A stretch of 64,000 nt of DNA from Kutzneria buriramensis (GTDB lineage: Bacteria > Actinomycetota > Actinomycetes > Mycobacteriales > Pseudonocardiaceae). The DNA lies in assembly GCF_003387475.1 (NCBI RefSeq), contig NZ_QUNO01000009.1, forward strand, positions 186,001 to 250,000, written 5' to 3'. Shown here one piece after another: positions 17,185 to 25,540 of this stretch; the first letter of the stretch is position 1, and every line of letters starts with the position of its first letter. The notes under the pieces were generated by a model. The model had not been told where the DNA came from. It worked only from the letters and a program-made list of their open reading frames with translations, and searched no databases. The translations under genes and the position numbers were made by a program.

Positions 17185-17724
17185 ATGGCGCTGCGGAGCG
17201 ACGCCGCGCAGAACCGCGAGCGCATCCTGGCCGTCGCGCGGGAGGCGCTGACCGAGGACGGCGACGCCTCGCTGAACTCCATCGCCAAGCGCGCCGGCGT
17301 CGGCCCCGGCACGCTCTACCGGCACTTCCCCAACCGCGAGTCGCTGGTGCTCGAGGTGTTCCGGACCGAGGTGCAGGGGCTCGCCGCCCGCACGTCCGAG
17401 CTGCTGCGGACCGAGCCGCCACTGGACGCCTTCCGGCAGTGGAGCCGCCGGCTCGCCGCGTACCTGAAGATCAAGCGCGGCCTGGGCGAGGCGCTGACCG
17501 GGGCCGTGCACGACGCCATGACCACCGAGTCGCACGGCCCGGTCATCGCGGGCATCACCGCGCTGCTGGACGCCGGCGTGGCCGACGGCAGCATCCGCCC
17601 CGGCGTCGACCCCGACGACCTGCTGCTGATGATGGGCGCTTTGTGGCGGGTCCCGCCCGGCCCGGCCGGCGAGCGCCAGGCCGACCGGCTGCTGGAGCTG
17701 ATCGTCAGCGCCCTGCGGCCGTGA
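17185..17724 (+). CDS. TetR-family transcriptional regulator
   Basis: A 179-residue protein. Residues 10-57 are the TetR helix-turn-helix (RERILAVAREALTEDGDASLNSIAKRAGVGPGTLYRHFPNRESLV), followed by a helical ligand-binding domain of the SbtR-like type (LAAYLKIKRGLGEAL, PGVDPDDLLLMMGALWR). It is divergent from the YCII gene, the likely target. Its last 20 bp overlap the 3' end of the convergent AraC gene. Confidence 0.9.
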   Translation: MALRSDAAQNRERILAVAREALTEDGDASLNSIAKRAGVGPGTLYRHFPNRESLVLEVFRTEVQGLAARTSELLRTEPPLDAFRQWSRRLAAYLKIKRGLGEALTGAVHDAMTTESHGPVIAGITALLDAGVADGSIRPGVDPDDLLLMMGALWRVPPGPAGERQADRLLELIVSALRP

Positions 17725-18598
17725 CCCGTTCCCGGTCGCGGAACGCGCCGGGCGTCTCGCCGGTCTCGCGCTGGAAGAACTTGCCGAAGTTGGTCGGTTC
17801 GGTGAAGCCGAGCCGGTCGCCGATCGCCGCCGCCGGCAGGTCGGTATGCACGAGCAGGCGCTTCGCCTCCAGCGCCACCCGTGCGTCGACCAGCGCCTTG
17901 GCCGAACGCCCGGCGGCGGCCTCGCAGACCCGGTTGAGCGTGCGAAGCGAGTAGCCGACCTTCGCCGCGTAGTCGGCGGCGCTGCGGGTGGTCGCGAACG
18001 ACCGCTCCAGCTCGTGCTGGAATCGGGTGTACGTCTCGTCCTGCGCCGCCGGCCGACCGTCCGCCGGCAGCCTCGCGATGCGCAGCAACAGGGCCCCGAG
18101 CAGCTGGCGCAGCAGGTCGACGGTGATCGGCTCGCCCCGGTCGACCGCCCGCTGGTACTCCGTCATCAGCTCGCGGACCGCCCTGGTCAGGTCCGTGCGG
18201 TCCGGCTCCGGCACCGTCCACGCCACCGGCCCGAACGGGCTCAGCAGCGGGCGGACCGCCTCCGGGCGGTGCGGGAACGTGTCCGTGAACAGCACCATCA
18301 GCGCTTCCAGCCGGCCCCCTCCGGTCGGCCGGGGCAGCCGCAGCACCCGGCCCGGGCTGACGGACACCAGCGTGCCCGGCACGCACTCGTGTTCGACAAA
18401 ATCGACCATCGCCGCGCCGGTGCCGCCGGTGATCAGGAACAGCTGGTGGAAGTCGGTTCGGTGCACTGTGGACAGCGTCGAGGCCGGCAGCCGAGCGGCG
18501 AGCTTGGCGAAGTCGACCACTTCCAGGCCCAGCCGGGGTCGGTCCGGGTTGCTGAACCCGAACTCCGCCACCGCCGACCGCTGTCCACTTCCCACCAT
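17705..18598 (-). CDS. AraC-family transcriptional regulator
   Basis: A 297-residue protein with an N-terminal cupin-type sensing domain (residues 20-130, TDFHQLFLITGGTGAAMVDF and PGTLVSVSPGRVLRL) and a C-terminal double helix-turn-helix (about 190-290): RSAADYAAKVGYSLRTLNRVCEAA and LPAAAIGDRLGFTEPTNFGKFFQRETGETPGAFR. Activators of this type respond to small hydrophobic ligands. The neighbouring divergent gene is the short secreted peptide at 18686. Confidence 0.9.
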   Translation of the reverse strand: MVGSGQRSAVAEFGFSNPDRPRLGLEVVDFAKLAARLPASTLSTVHRTDFHQLFLITGGTGAAMVDFVEHECVPGTLVSVSPGRVLRLPRPTGGGRLEALMVLFTDTFPHRPEAVRPLLSPFGPVAWTVPEPDRTDLTRAVRELMTEYQRAVDRGEPITVDLLRQLLGALLLRIARLPADGRPAAQDETYTRFQHELERSFATTRSAADYAAKVGYSLRTLNRVCEAAAGRSAKALVDARVALEAKRLLVHTDLPAAAIGDRLGFTEPTNFGKFFQRETGETPGAFRDRERVTAAGR

Positions 18599-18685
18599 GA
18601 CGGCCGCCGATCGTACCCGTCCTCAATCTTTCCTCAATCCCCGGCGGTCACGCTCTGAACGTCAACCGACAAGGGGAGGCACGAG

Positions 18686-18829
18686 ATGGTGAGCAGGCTG
18701 ATGGTCGCCCTGGCGCTGGTGGCGGCGGCCGTCGCGGGGGGAATCACGGTGACGCAGGTGTCGGCCAGCGGGATTCCCGCGCCGACCGGCACGCCGACGC
18801 CGACACGGCACGGTCACGGGCTGGTCTGA
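18686..18829 (+). CDS. Very small secreted peptide precursor
   Basis: A 47-residue reading frame with a strong AAGGGGAGGC site 9 nt before its ATG. It has a hydrophobic signal segment (MVALALVAAAVAGGITV) with a probable cleavage after VSA, leaving about 20 residues rich in Pro, Thr, Gly and His (GTPTPTRHGHGLV). It is divergent from the AraC regulator and ends 11 bp before the convergent SARP gene. Function unknown; the ribosome binding site and signal peptide make it credible. Confidence 0.6.
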   Translation: MVSRLMVALALVAAAVAGGITVTQVSASGIPAPTGTPTPTRHGHGLV

Positions 18830-18839
18830 CGGGGGTCAG

Positions 18840-21800
18840 TCACCGACCCAACCGGGGGAGCCAGAGCCGGCCGCCGGTCGAGACGAAGATCTCGGCCGCG
18901 CGGTCGGCCTGGGCGGCGGCCGCCGAGTGATCGCCGAGCCGCCGGTGGACGTCCGCCAACACGGCGTGGGCGTGGCCGGCGAGCAGGCGGTACCCCGCTC
19001 GCTCGGCGGCCGCCAGTGCTCCCGCACAGTGCTCCAGAGCCGACACCGCACGGTCGAGGCCGAGCGAGGCGTCGGCGAGGCCGATCAACGCCTCGGTCTC
19101 GGCGCGTCGGTCGCCGGTCAGGGCGGCGAGTTCCAGGGCGACCTCGTGGTGGCCGATGGCCTCGCGGTGCCGGCCGAGCCGCTGGCAGATGGACCCGAGC
19201 ACGTTGACGGCGCTGGCCTCGATCCGCCGGCCGCCGATCCGCTGGGCCAGCACGAGCGCGGCCCGCGCCTCGTCGAACGCCTCCGTGAGCCGGCCCCGAT
19301 CCCGTTGCACCGCGGCGATGCTGACGAGCGCGGTCGCCTCGTCGGCGCCGTCGCCGACCTCGCGGGACAGCCGGACGGCGTCGGTCAGGTCGGTCATCGC
19401 GGCGTCCAGCAGGCCCATGTCGTGCCGCACGCAGCCGAGGTTGAGCAGCGAATTGGCCCGTGCGACCAGCGATTCGTGCAGTTCGAGGGCCTCCGTGAAG
19501 TGGGCCTCGGCGTCGGCCAGCGCGCCCTGTTCCCAGTCCACGTTGCCGAGGTTGCTCAGCGTCGCCGCCCGGCGGCCCTTGTCGTGGTGCATGGCCAGCG
19601 CTGTCGAGTAGTGCTGACGGGCCAGATCCAGCTCACCCCGTTCGACGTTGACGCTGGCGAGGTTGCCGAGGATGGTGGCCTGCCCCTCGGTCCAGTCGGC
19701 GTGCCGCGCCAAGTCGAGGGCCGCCGCGTAGCCGGCGATCGCCTCGGCGTGCCGACCGACACTCCAGTGCACGTCGGCGATGCTGAGCTGCGCGGACGCC
19801 TGCGCGAGCGGATCCCCTTCGGCGGCCGCGAGTGCCGTGCGGGCGACGCCGAGCCAGTCGCCGGCGTAGCGGCGGAGCCAGAAGTAGCCGCGCAGCGCAT
19901 CGGACAATTGCCACGCAAGGGAAGGCGGCCCCGCCGAGGCCGCATGCGACACCAGGGCGACCAGGTTGGCCCGTTCGGCGTCGAGCCAGGCCAACGCGTC
20001 GGCGGGCGCGCCGAACCGCTCGCGGTAGCCGGCACGGCCGGGCAGCCGCAGGATCTGCGGATACAGGACGGCAGCGGCGGATTCCGTTGCCTCCAGGTAG
20101 TACGCGGCGAGCCGGCCCATCGCGGCCTCGCGGTCGGGATCGCCCTCGACCAGCTCGGCGGCGAACAGCTTGAGCAGGTCGTGGCAGCGGTAGCGGTCGT
20201 CGCCGGCGGCCTCGACGAGGTGCGCCGCGGCGAGGACTTCCAGCAGCCGCGCGGTGGATTCCACCGATTCGCCGGCGACGGCGGCGACGCCGGCCGCGGT
20301 GAGATCCGGGCCGGGCAGCAGGCCGATCCGCCGGAACAGCAGCTGGGCCCCGGGTTTGAGGGTGGCATAGGACAACTCGAACGCGGCGCGCACGGCCGCC
20401 TCCTGATCGCCGTCGACCTGCAGCGCGTCCAGCCGGTTGCCGAGGCGCAGCTGCTTGACGTAGTCGGCGATCCGCCGTTGCGAGTAGTTCGCGAGGTTCG
20501 CGGCGGCGATCCGTAACGCCAGCGGCAGCCGCACGCACAGCTCGACGAGCTCGTCGACGGCGGTAGGCTCGGCCGATACCCGTTGCACGCCAAGGAGTTT
20601 GCCCAGCAGACCGACGGCCGTCGATGGCGACAGCACGTCCAACGTGAGCCGCCACGCGCCGTCGCGAGCGACGAGCCCACCGAGGCGGTTGCGACTGGTG
20701 ATCACCACGCCGCAGGCGGGATTGCCCGGCAGCAGCGGCCGCACCTGCTCCGGCCCCCTGGCGTCGTCGAGCACGACCAGCACGCGCCGATCGGCCAGCA
20801 CGCTGCGATACAGGGCGGCGGCCTCGTCGACGTCCAGCGGCAGCTGATCCGGCGGAACACCCAGCGCCCGCAGGAACTGCGACAACGCGCTCAGCGGGTG
20901 CAGCGGCGGGCCCGGCGAGTAGCCGCGCAGGTTCACGAACAGTTGTCCGTCAGGGAATCGTGACGCGACGCGCCGGCCCCAGTGGATCGCCAGGGCGGTC
21001 TTGCCCATGCCGGCAGCGCCATCGATCGCCAGCACCGGCGTCTCCCGAACGGCGTCCAGCTGGGCGATTTCCCCGTCCCGGCCGGCGAAATCCGAGGTCA
21101 CCGCGGGAAGCTGGCGCGGCACCGGCCGGGTGGCGGCCTTCGGCGTCCGGACCATCAGCGCCGGGTCGTTGCCGAGGATCTGTCGTTGCAGCGTCTGGAG
21201 TTCCGGGCTCGGATCCAGCCCCAGCTCGTCCTTGAGCAACGCCCGCGTCGTCGCGTACGCGGCGAGGGCGTCGGCCTGCTGCCCGCAGCGGTACAGCGCG
21301 GTCATCAGCTGCCGGGTGACCCGTTCATCCAACGGTTGCGCGGCGGCGAGTTCCCTCAACTCGGCCAACAACTCCGCGTGCCCGCCGGCGCGTAACGCGA
21401 TGTCGTTGCGCAGCAGCGTCGCCGCCATCCGCTCGGTTTCCAGGGTCGCCGCGAGGTTGGCCAGCCACCGCGAGGACGTGTCCGCGAACGCCGGCCCGCG
21501 CCACAGGCCCAGGGCCTCGGTCAGCAGCGCCGGATCCTCGGCCAGCCGCGCGCGTCCGACGAGGTCGCGGAACCGGTGCATGTCCACCAGGTCCGGATCG
21601 ACGGAAACGGCGTAGCCGCCGGGACATCGCTCCAGCGCGACGCCGGGGCCGGCGATCACCGTCCGCAGCCGGGTGATGTACCCCGACAGCACGTTGCGCA
21701 CCCGGTTCGGCGGATCCTCGCCCCACACCCGGTCGATCAGCTGCTCGGTCAGCACCGTCCGGTTGGCCTCGGCCAGCAGCACCGCCAGTACGCAGCGCTG

Positions 21801-21872
21801 CCGGGGGTGCCCCGTCGGCACCACCCGGCCCGCCACCACGAATTCCACCGGTCCGAGGACGTGGAACTCCAT
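18840..21872 (-). CDS. AfsR/SARP-type regulator with NB-ARC and TPR domains
   Basis: A 1010-residue protein with the full AfsR layout: OmpR-like DNA-binding domain (residues 1-92), bacterial transcriptional activation domain BTAD (95-240), an NTPase domain with P-loop GAAGMGKT at 285-292 and Walker B VLVVLDDA, and about ten TPR units from 620 onwards. Such proteins bind direct repeats near -35 elements and switch on secondary metabolism or morphological genes, with ATP hydrolysis and TPR contacts giving control. No biosynthetic cluster lies directly beside it; the nearest is the CDPS cluster about 19 kb away. Start ATG 21872 fits the family N-terminus. Confidence 0.93.
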   Translation of the reverse strand: MEFHVLGPVEFVVAGRVVPTGHPRQRCVLAVLLAEANRTVLTEQLIDRVWGEDPPNRVRNVLSGYITRLRTVIAGPGVALERCPGGYAVSVDPDLVDMHRFRDLVGRARLAEDPALLTEALGLWRGPAFADTSSRWLANLAATLETERMAATLLRNDIALRAGGHAELLAELRELAAAQPLDERVTRQLMTALYRCGQQADALAAYATTRALLKDELGLDPSPELQTLQRQILGNDPALMVRTPKAATRPVPRQLPAVTSDFAGRDGEIAQLDAVRETPVLAIDGAAGMGKTALAIHWGRRVASRFPDGQLFVNLRGYSPGPPLHPLSALSQFLRALGVPPDQLPLDVDEAAALYRSVLADRRVLVVLDDARGPEQVRPLLPGNPACGVVITSRNRLGGLVARDGAWRLTLDVLSPSTAVGLLGKLLGVQRVSAEPTAVDELVELCVRLPLALRIAAANLANYSQRRIADYVKQLRLGNRLDALQVDGDQEAAVRAAFELSYATLKPGAQLLFRRIGLLPGPDLTAAGVAAVAGESVESTARLLEVLAAAHLVEAAGDDRYRCHDLLKLFAAELVEGDPDREAAMGRLAAYYLEATESAAAVLYPQILRLPGRAGYRERFGAPADALAWLDAERANLVALVSHAASAGPPSLAWQLSDALRGYFWLRRYAGDWLGVARTALAAAEGDPLAQASAQLSIADVHWSVGRHAEAIAGYAAALDLARHADWTEGQATILGNLASVNVERGELDLARQHYSTALAMHHDKGRRAATLSNLGNVDWEQGALADAEAHFTEALELHESLVARANSLLNLGCVRHDMGLLDAAMTDLTDAVRLSREVGDGADEATALVSIAAVQRDRGRLTEAFDEARAALVLAQRIGGRRIEASAVNVLGSICQRLGRHREAIGHHEVALELAALTGDRRAETEALIGLADASLGLDRAVSALEHCAGALAAAERAGYRLLAGHAHAVLADVHRRLGDHSAAAAQADRAAEIFVSTGGRLWLPRLGR

Positions 21873-21995
21873 GCACAGCCCCCAACCCGGTTCCGCCGAC
21901 TGCCCCAGGACTATTCCCCAACTCGCCCGGGGAGGGAAGTCATCGGCGGAACCGGGTCGGGCTGGGCGTCACCCCTCGACGGCGCCCGGCGTCGG

Positions 21996-22472
21996 TCAGA
22001 AGCAGGAGTCGTGCGTGTACACCGCGATCGGCGTGATGCCGGCCGCGCCCACGAACAGGCACGAGCCCCTCGGATCGGTCAGCTTCTTCACGTAGTCGGC
22101 CGCCGCGTTGCAGACGAAGCTGAGCCAGCCGAAGCCGTGCGCGTTCAGCTGCGACACGCAGAACGCGGCGGCCGCGTTCACCCCGTTCTTGATGGCGTAC
22201 GTGTAGATCGTCTCGGTCAGGCTCTTGCTGAACACGAAGCCGCACGCGTTGATCGGGTGCGCGATGCACACCAGGCCGTCCGGCCGGGCCACCGCGTCCG
22301 CGCCGGCGGGGATGGCCAGCGAGTGCGCGTGACCCGGGCCGTCCGGCACGATCAGCGTGCCCTGCACGGCCACGTGCTGGGGCGCGGGCGTGGTCGCCGC
22401 GTTCGCGAGGCCGGCCAGGCCGAACATCGCGGCCAGCGCCGCCAGCACCGTGATCGCCAATCTGGTTCGCAT
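21996..22472 (-). CDS. Secreted hypothetical protein with conserved cysteines
   Basis: A 158-residue protein with a signal peptide (residues 1-25, cleavage after ANA). The mature part has six cysteines (CIAHPINACGF, FCVSQLN, FVCNAA, SCLFVG, DSCF), suggesting three disulfides in a compact extracellular domain. No family was recognised. It lies between the AfsR-type regulator and a secreted protease, all on the minus strand but with separate spacing, so co-transcription is uncertain. Confidence 0.75.
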   Translation of the reverse strand: MRTRLAITVLAALAAMFGLAGLANAATTPAPQHVAVQGTLIVPDGPGHAHSLAIPAGADAVARPDGLVCIAHPINACGFVFSKSLTETIYTYAIKNGVNAAAAFCVSQLNAHGFGWLSFVCNAAADYVKKLTDPRGSCLFVGAAGITPIAVYTHDSCF

Positions 22473-22560
22473 GAGGTGTTCCCCTCTGATCGGAGCGTTA
22501 CGCGAACCAGGCTCGGCGGCCCGGATTGGGGGCCGATGCAGGAATCGTTGAAGGACGAGG

Positions 22561-23595
22561 TCAGGGCAGGCTCAGGCCGTACGCGCCGAGCGCGGCCGGC
22601 ACCGGCTGGAAGAACGTCTCGCCGCCGGACTCGCAGTCGCCGCTGCCGCCGGAGGTCAGCCCGAGCGCGGTGTCCCCGTCGTACATCGAGCCGCCGCTGT
22701 CACCGGGCTCGGCGCAGACGTCGGTGTCGATCAGGCCGCTGACGCTGCCCTCCTCGTAGTTCACGGTGGCGTCGAGACCGGTCACCGTGCCGGTGTGCAC
22801 GCCGCTGGTGGAGCCGCTGCGCGTCACCGACTCGCCGACCGTCGCGTCGCCGGCCCGGTCGATCTGCTGGCCGGTGTTGACCGCGCTCGGCGCGTCGACG
22901 CCCTGGTCGAAGACGGCGTACGAGTAGTCGGTGCCGGGGAAGTTGGCCTGGGCGGTGGTGGCGATGTGCTCGTTGTCGCCCTGGTCGGCCCACCAGTCGT
23001 TGGTGGCGACGCCGCAGTGGCCGGCGGTGAGGATCGCCGGGTTGCCGTTGGAGTCGTGCACGTTGAAGCCCAGGGAACAGCGGAGTCCCTGGCCCCAGAT
23101 GGCGTCGCCGCCGGCGATCAGCGGGCGCAGCTTGCCGGCGGTGGTCTTCAGCCGCGCCTTGCCGCCGTACTCCTTGACGGCGCTGGTCAGCGCCGCGAGC
23201 CTGGCGCCGGTGACGGTCGAGTCGGCGGTCACGAGCACCTGGCCGGTGTGCACGTCGATTCGCCAGGCGGTGCCGGGAATCCGTGCCTTCTGTCCGAGTT
23301 GTGCCGTCACGGCGGCGAGTTCGGACGCGCGGTAGGGCACCTTGGCCGGCACGGCGCCCAGCGCGCGGACCTTCGCGGCCGCGGCGTCGTCGGTGACGGT
23401 GACGACCAGCCGCTTCGTGGTCTTGTCGTAGTAGGAACCGATGGTGTGGTCGCCGAGCAGGGACTTGGCGTTGACACCTAACTGCACCGCTTGCCGCGCC
23501 TGTGACGGCTGGGCGTTCGCGGTCGGAACCGCCAGGGCCATGCCGGCGACGAGCAGACCGGCGATGGTCAGGCAGCGATGACGGGCAGGGATCAT
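22561..23595 (-). CDS. Secreted S1 serine protease (streptogrisin/alpha-lytic type)
   Basis: A 344-residue precursor. Residues 1-28 are the signal peptide; about 29-159 form an alpha-lytic-type propeptide that folds the protease and is then removed; the mature enzyme begins near IAGGDA (160). Catalytic triad: His193 in LTAGHCG, Asp223 in GTDYSY, Ser300 in EPGDSGGS. Disulfide cysteines flank the histidine and serine, as in streptogrisins. ATG 23595 is preceded by GGAGAG at a suitable distance. It is an extracellular chymotrypsin-fold protease, probably nutritional. Confidence 0.93.
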   Translation of the reverse strand: MIPARHRCLTIAGLLVAGMALAVPTANAQPSQARQAVQLGVNAKSLLGDHTIGSYYDKTTKRLVVTVTDDAAAAKVRALGAVPAKVPYRASELAAVTAQLGQKARIPGTAWRIDVHTGQVLVTADSTVTGARLAALTSAVKEYGGKARLKTTAGKLRPLIAGGDAIWGQGLRCSLGFNVHDSNGNPAILTAGHCGVATNDWWADQGDNEHIATTAQANFPGTDYSYAVFDQGVDAPSAVNTGQQIDRAGDATVGESVTRSGSTSGVHTGTVTGLDATVNYEEGSVSGLIDTDVCAEPGDSGGSMYDGDTALGLTSGGSGDCESGGETFFQPVPAALGAYGLSLP

Positions 23596-23731
23596 GAGCC
23601 GTCTCTCCGTTCGTTTGGTCACCAATGAGCAGGGGGCACCGGTGCCGCCGGAGTGCGCGCGGGCCCAAGGTAGGGCGGCCATGTGGCGGCCGGCCACCCG
23701 CCGATAGTCGCGCGCCGCTCACATTTAGCAG

Positions 23732-24919
23732 TTACGTGCCGAGGACCGGCGCATTCGGACCGTACGCGTTCGCGCGGGCGGCTCGCTTTCGGACGCCCGG
23801 CAGCGCGGTTATCAGCCGTAGCAGCCTGGCCGGCACGAGCGGGCGGCCCAGTTCGCGGGCGCGGGCCGCCCGCGTCTCGATGCGCACTTGGTCGTTCTGC
23901 ACGATTCTGATCGCCGGCTCGCGTTCGGCCTGGACTGCGGCCAGCACCTCGTCGCGTACCGGGCCGTTGCGCAGGGCCGGCACGAGGTGATTGGCCGCGG
24001 CGACGGCGTCCTGGATCGCCATCAGGATGCCGTTGCCGCCCACCGGCGAGATCACGTGTGCGGCGTCACCGACCAGCAGCAGCCCCGGCCGCCACCACTG
24101 CCGAACCCGCGAGATGTCCACGGACAGCAAGGTGGTCTGGGCGAAGTCGGTCAGCAGGTGCGTGCGGTCGGCCAGCCACGGCACGTGCTCATCGAGGAAA
24201 GCCCGAATCGGTTCGACACCATCGGCGCGGGCCTGGGCGTAGCCGCCCTTGGGGACGCTGTAGCCGAGCTGCCAGCCCTGCGTGCCAGTGAGCAGGCCGA
24301 CGTAGTGGTCACGGCCGAAGAACAGGTCGACGTCAGCGTCCGGAGGGTCGCTTTCCTTGTGCGGCAGGCGGAACCAGACCAGGTCCGTCCGCGCTCCCAG
24401 CGACTCCGCCGGCAGGTCCGCGAGCCGACGCAGGCGCGAGTAGCGGCCGTCCGCGCCGATCACCACGCCCGCCTCGATGTCCTGGACGCCGACGATCCGG
24501 CCGTTCTCGCGCCGGAGTTCGGTGACCTTGCTGCCGGTGCGGAGCTCGCAGCCGGGCAGCGCCCGGAACTCGTCCGCCATGAAGTCGAGGAATCTCGCCT
24601 GCGGCATGAGCGCGACGTAGTTGAACCGCGTGGGCAGGCGACTGTAGTCGGCCGTGGTCACGGAGCCGGTGGGCGTGTGCAGGCGGAACTGCCTGGCCCT
24701 CTCGTGCGGGAGTTCGAGGAGCTTGTCCGCCAGGCCGAGCCGGTCCAGCAGCTCCAGCGTGTAGGGGTGCAGCGAGTCGCCACGGAAGTCCCGGTCGAAG
24801 TCCTTGTGCGACTCGAGCAGCGTGACCGGGACGCCGGCGCGCCCGAGCAGGTACGCCAGCATCATGCCGCCCGGACCAGCGCCGACGACGACCGCAGGGT
24901 CGCTAGAAGTTCTAGCCAT
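23732..24919 (-). CDS. FAD-dependent monooxygenase (class A, PHBH fold) with MarR partner
   Basis: A 395-residue flavoprotein: GxGxxG in VVGAGPGGMMLAYLLGRAG (11-29), DG motif in GVVIGADGRYSRLR, and GD motif in GLLLVGDAAHVISPVGGNG. It matches NAD(P)H-dependent aromatic hydroxylases. The substrate is unknown; the cognate MarR gene suggests a small phenolic or xenobiotic compound. The ATG overlaps the divergent MarR start at a shared CATG, leaving no leader; codons 2-6 coincide with an operator palindrome, so the true start or a leaderless transcript needs checking. Confidence 0.85.
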   Translation of the reverse strand: MARTSSDPAVVVGAGPGGMMLAYLLGRAGVPVTLLESHKDFDRDFRGDSLHPYTLELLDRLGLADKLLELPHERARQFRLHTPTGSVTTADYSRLPTRFNYVALMPQARFLDFMADEFRALPGCELRTGSKVTELRRENGRIVGVQDIEAGVVIGADGRYSRLRRLADLPAESLGARTDLVWFRLPHKESDPPDADVDLFFGRDHYVGLLTGTQGWQLGYSVPKGGYAQARADGVEPIRAFLDEHVPWLADRTHLLTDFAQTTLLSVDISRVRQWWRPGLLLVGDAAHVISPVGGNGILMAIQDAVAAANHLVPALRNGPVRDEVLAAVQAEREPAIRIVQNDQVRIETRAARARELGRPLVPARLLRLITALPGVRKRAARANAYGPNAPVLGT

Positions 24920-24945
24920 GTCGCCATGGTACCTAGATTTCCTAG
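24903..24945. promoter_or_regulatory. Twin CTAG-type operator of divergent MarR/monooxygenase pair
   Basis: Two 13-bp sites, CTAGAAGTTCTAG (24903-24915) and CTAGATTTCCTAG (24933-24945), lie exactly 30 bp apart, three helical turns, so two dimers would bind the same DNA face. The first is part of a perfect 15-bp palindrome. CTAG is rare in high-GC DNA yet occurs four times in 43 bp. The sites cover both start codons. Confidence 0.75.
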
Positions 24946-25424
24946 CTATCATCGACCGGGTGCGAGACGAGCGGATCGGCCTGGCCCTGCGCCGGATGTT
25001 GCAGGCGGGGCGGGAGATGCAGAGCGCGGTGGCGCGGCGGATGGGCGTGCGGCTCACCGACGTGCAGGCCGTGGACCATGTGGTGTCGGCTGTCGACCCG
25101 CTCGGGCCGGTGGAGCTCGGCGCGCGGCTCGGCATCCGCTCCGCGTCCGCGACGGTGCTGGTGGACCGGCTCGTGGCCGCCGGTCACCTACGCCGCTCGG
25201 CCGACCCGTCGGACGGCCGGCGGGTCGTCCTGCACGCCACCGATCACGCCCGTGAGGAGGTGCACGCCGCCCTCGCTCCCCTGCTCACCGAGATCGACGC
25301 CATCGTCTCCCGCCTCACCCCCGCCGAGGCCGCCACCGTCCACACCTTCCTCGACTCCGTCACCACCGCCATGCACACCTATGCCAACCCCGGCGAGTCG
25401 CGCTCTCAGACAGGGCGAATGTAG
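24918..25424 (+). CDS. MarR-family transcriptional regulator
   Basis: A 168-residue regulator with the winged helix of MarR proteins (about residues 50-115): LTDVQAVDHVVSAVDPLGPVELGARLGIRSASATVLVDRLVAAGHLRRSADPSDGRRV, the last part being the wing. It shares a CATG start overlap with the divergent FAD monooxygenase and presumably represses it and itself through the CTAG sites. The final dozen residues and stop codon are encoded by a copy of a 42-bp interspersed repeat, so the C-terminus may have been replaced by repeat insertion. Confidence 0.9.
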   Translation: MSPWYLDFLAIIDRVRDERIGLALRRMLQAGREMQSAVARRMGVRLTDVQAVDHVVSAVDPLGPVELGARLGIRSASATVLVDRLVAAGHLRRSADPSDGRRVVLHATDHAREEVHAALAPLLTEIDAIVSRLTPAEAATVHTFLDSVTTAMHTYANPGESRSQTGRM

Positions 25425-25429
25425 GTTTC
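25388..25429. repeat. 42-bp interspersed repeat, copy 1
   Basis: Begins CCCCGGCGAGTCGCGCTCTC and ends GTAGGTTTC. The first 24 bases are identical to copy 2 at 25496. It supplies the C-terminal codons and stop of the MarR gene. Confidence 0.75.
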
Positions 25430-25495
25430 AGGTAGATCAACAGCGCTGAGCAGCCCCAAATCGAGCCTAGCCACGACCCCCGACAGTCCTGGATA

Positions 25496-25537
25496 CCCCG
25501 GCGAGTCGCGCTCTCAGACACACCGAATGCACGTTTC
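25496..25537. repeat. 42-bp interspersed repeat, copy 2
   Basis: Same orientation as copy 1, with ACACCGAATGCACGTTTC in the second half. It fills the space just beyond the cyclase stop codon. Confidence 0.75.
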
Positions 25538-25540
25538 GGG

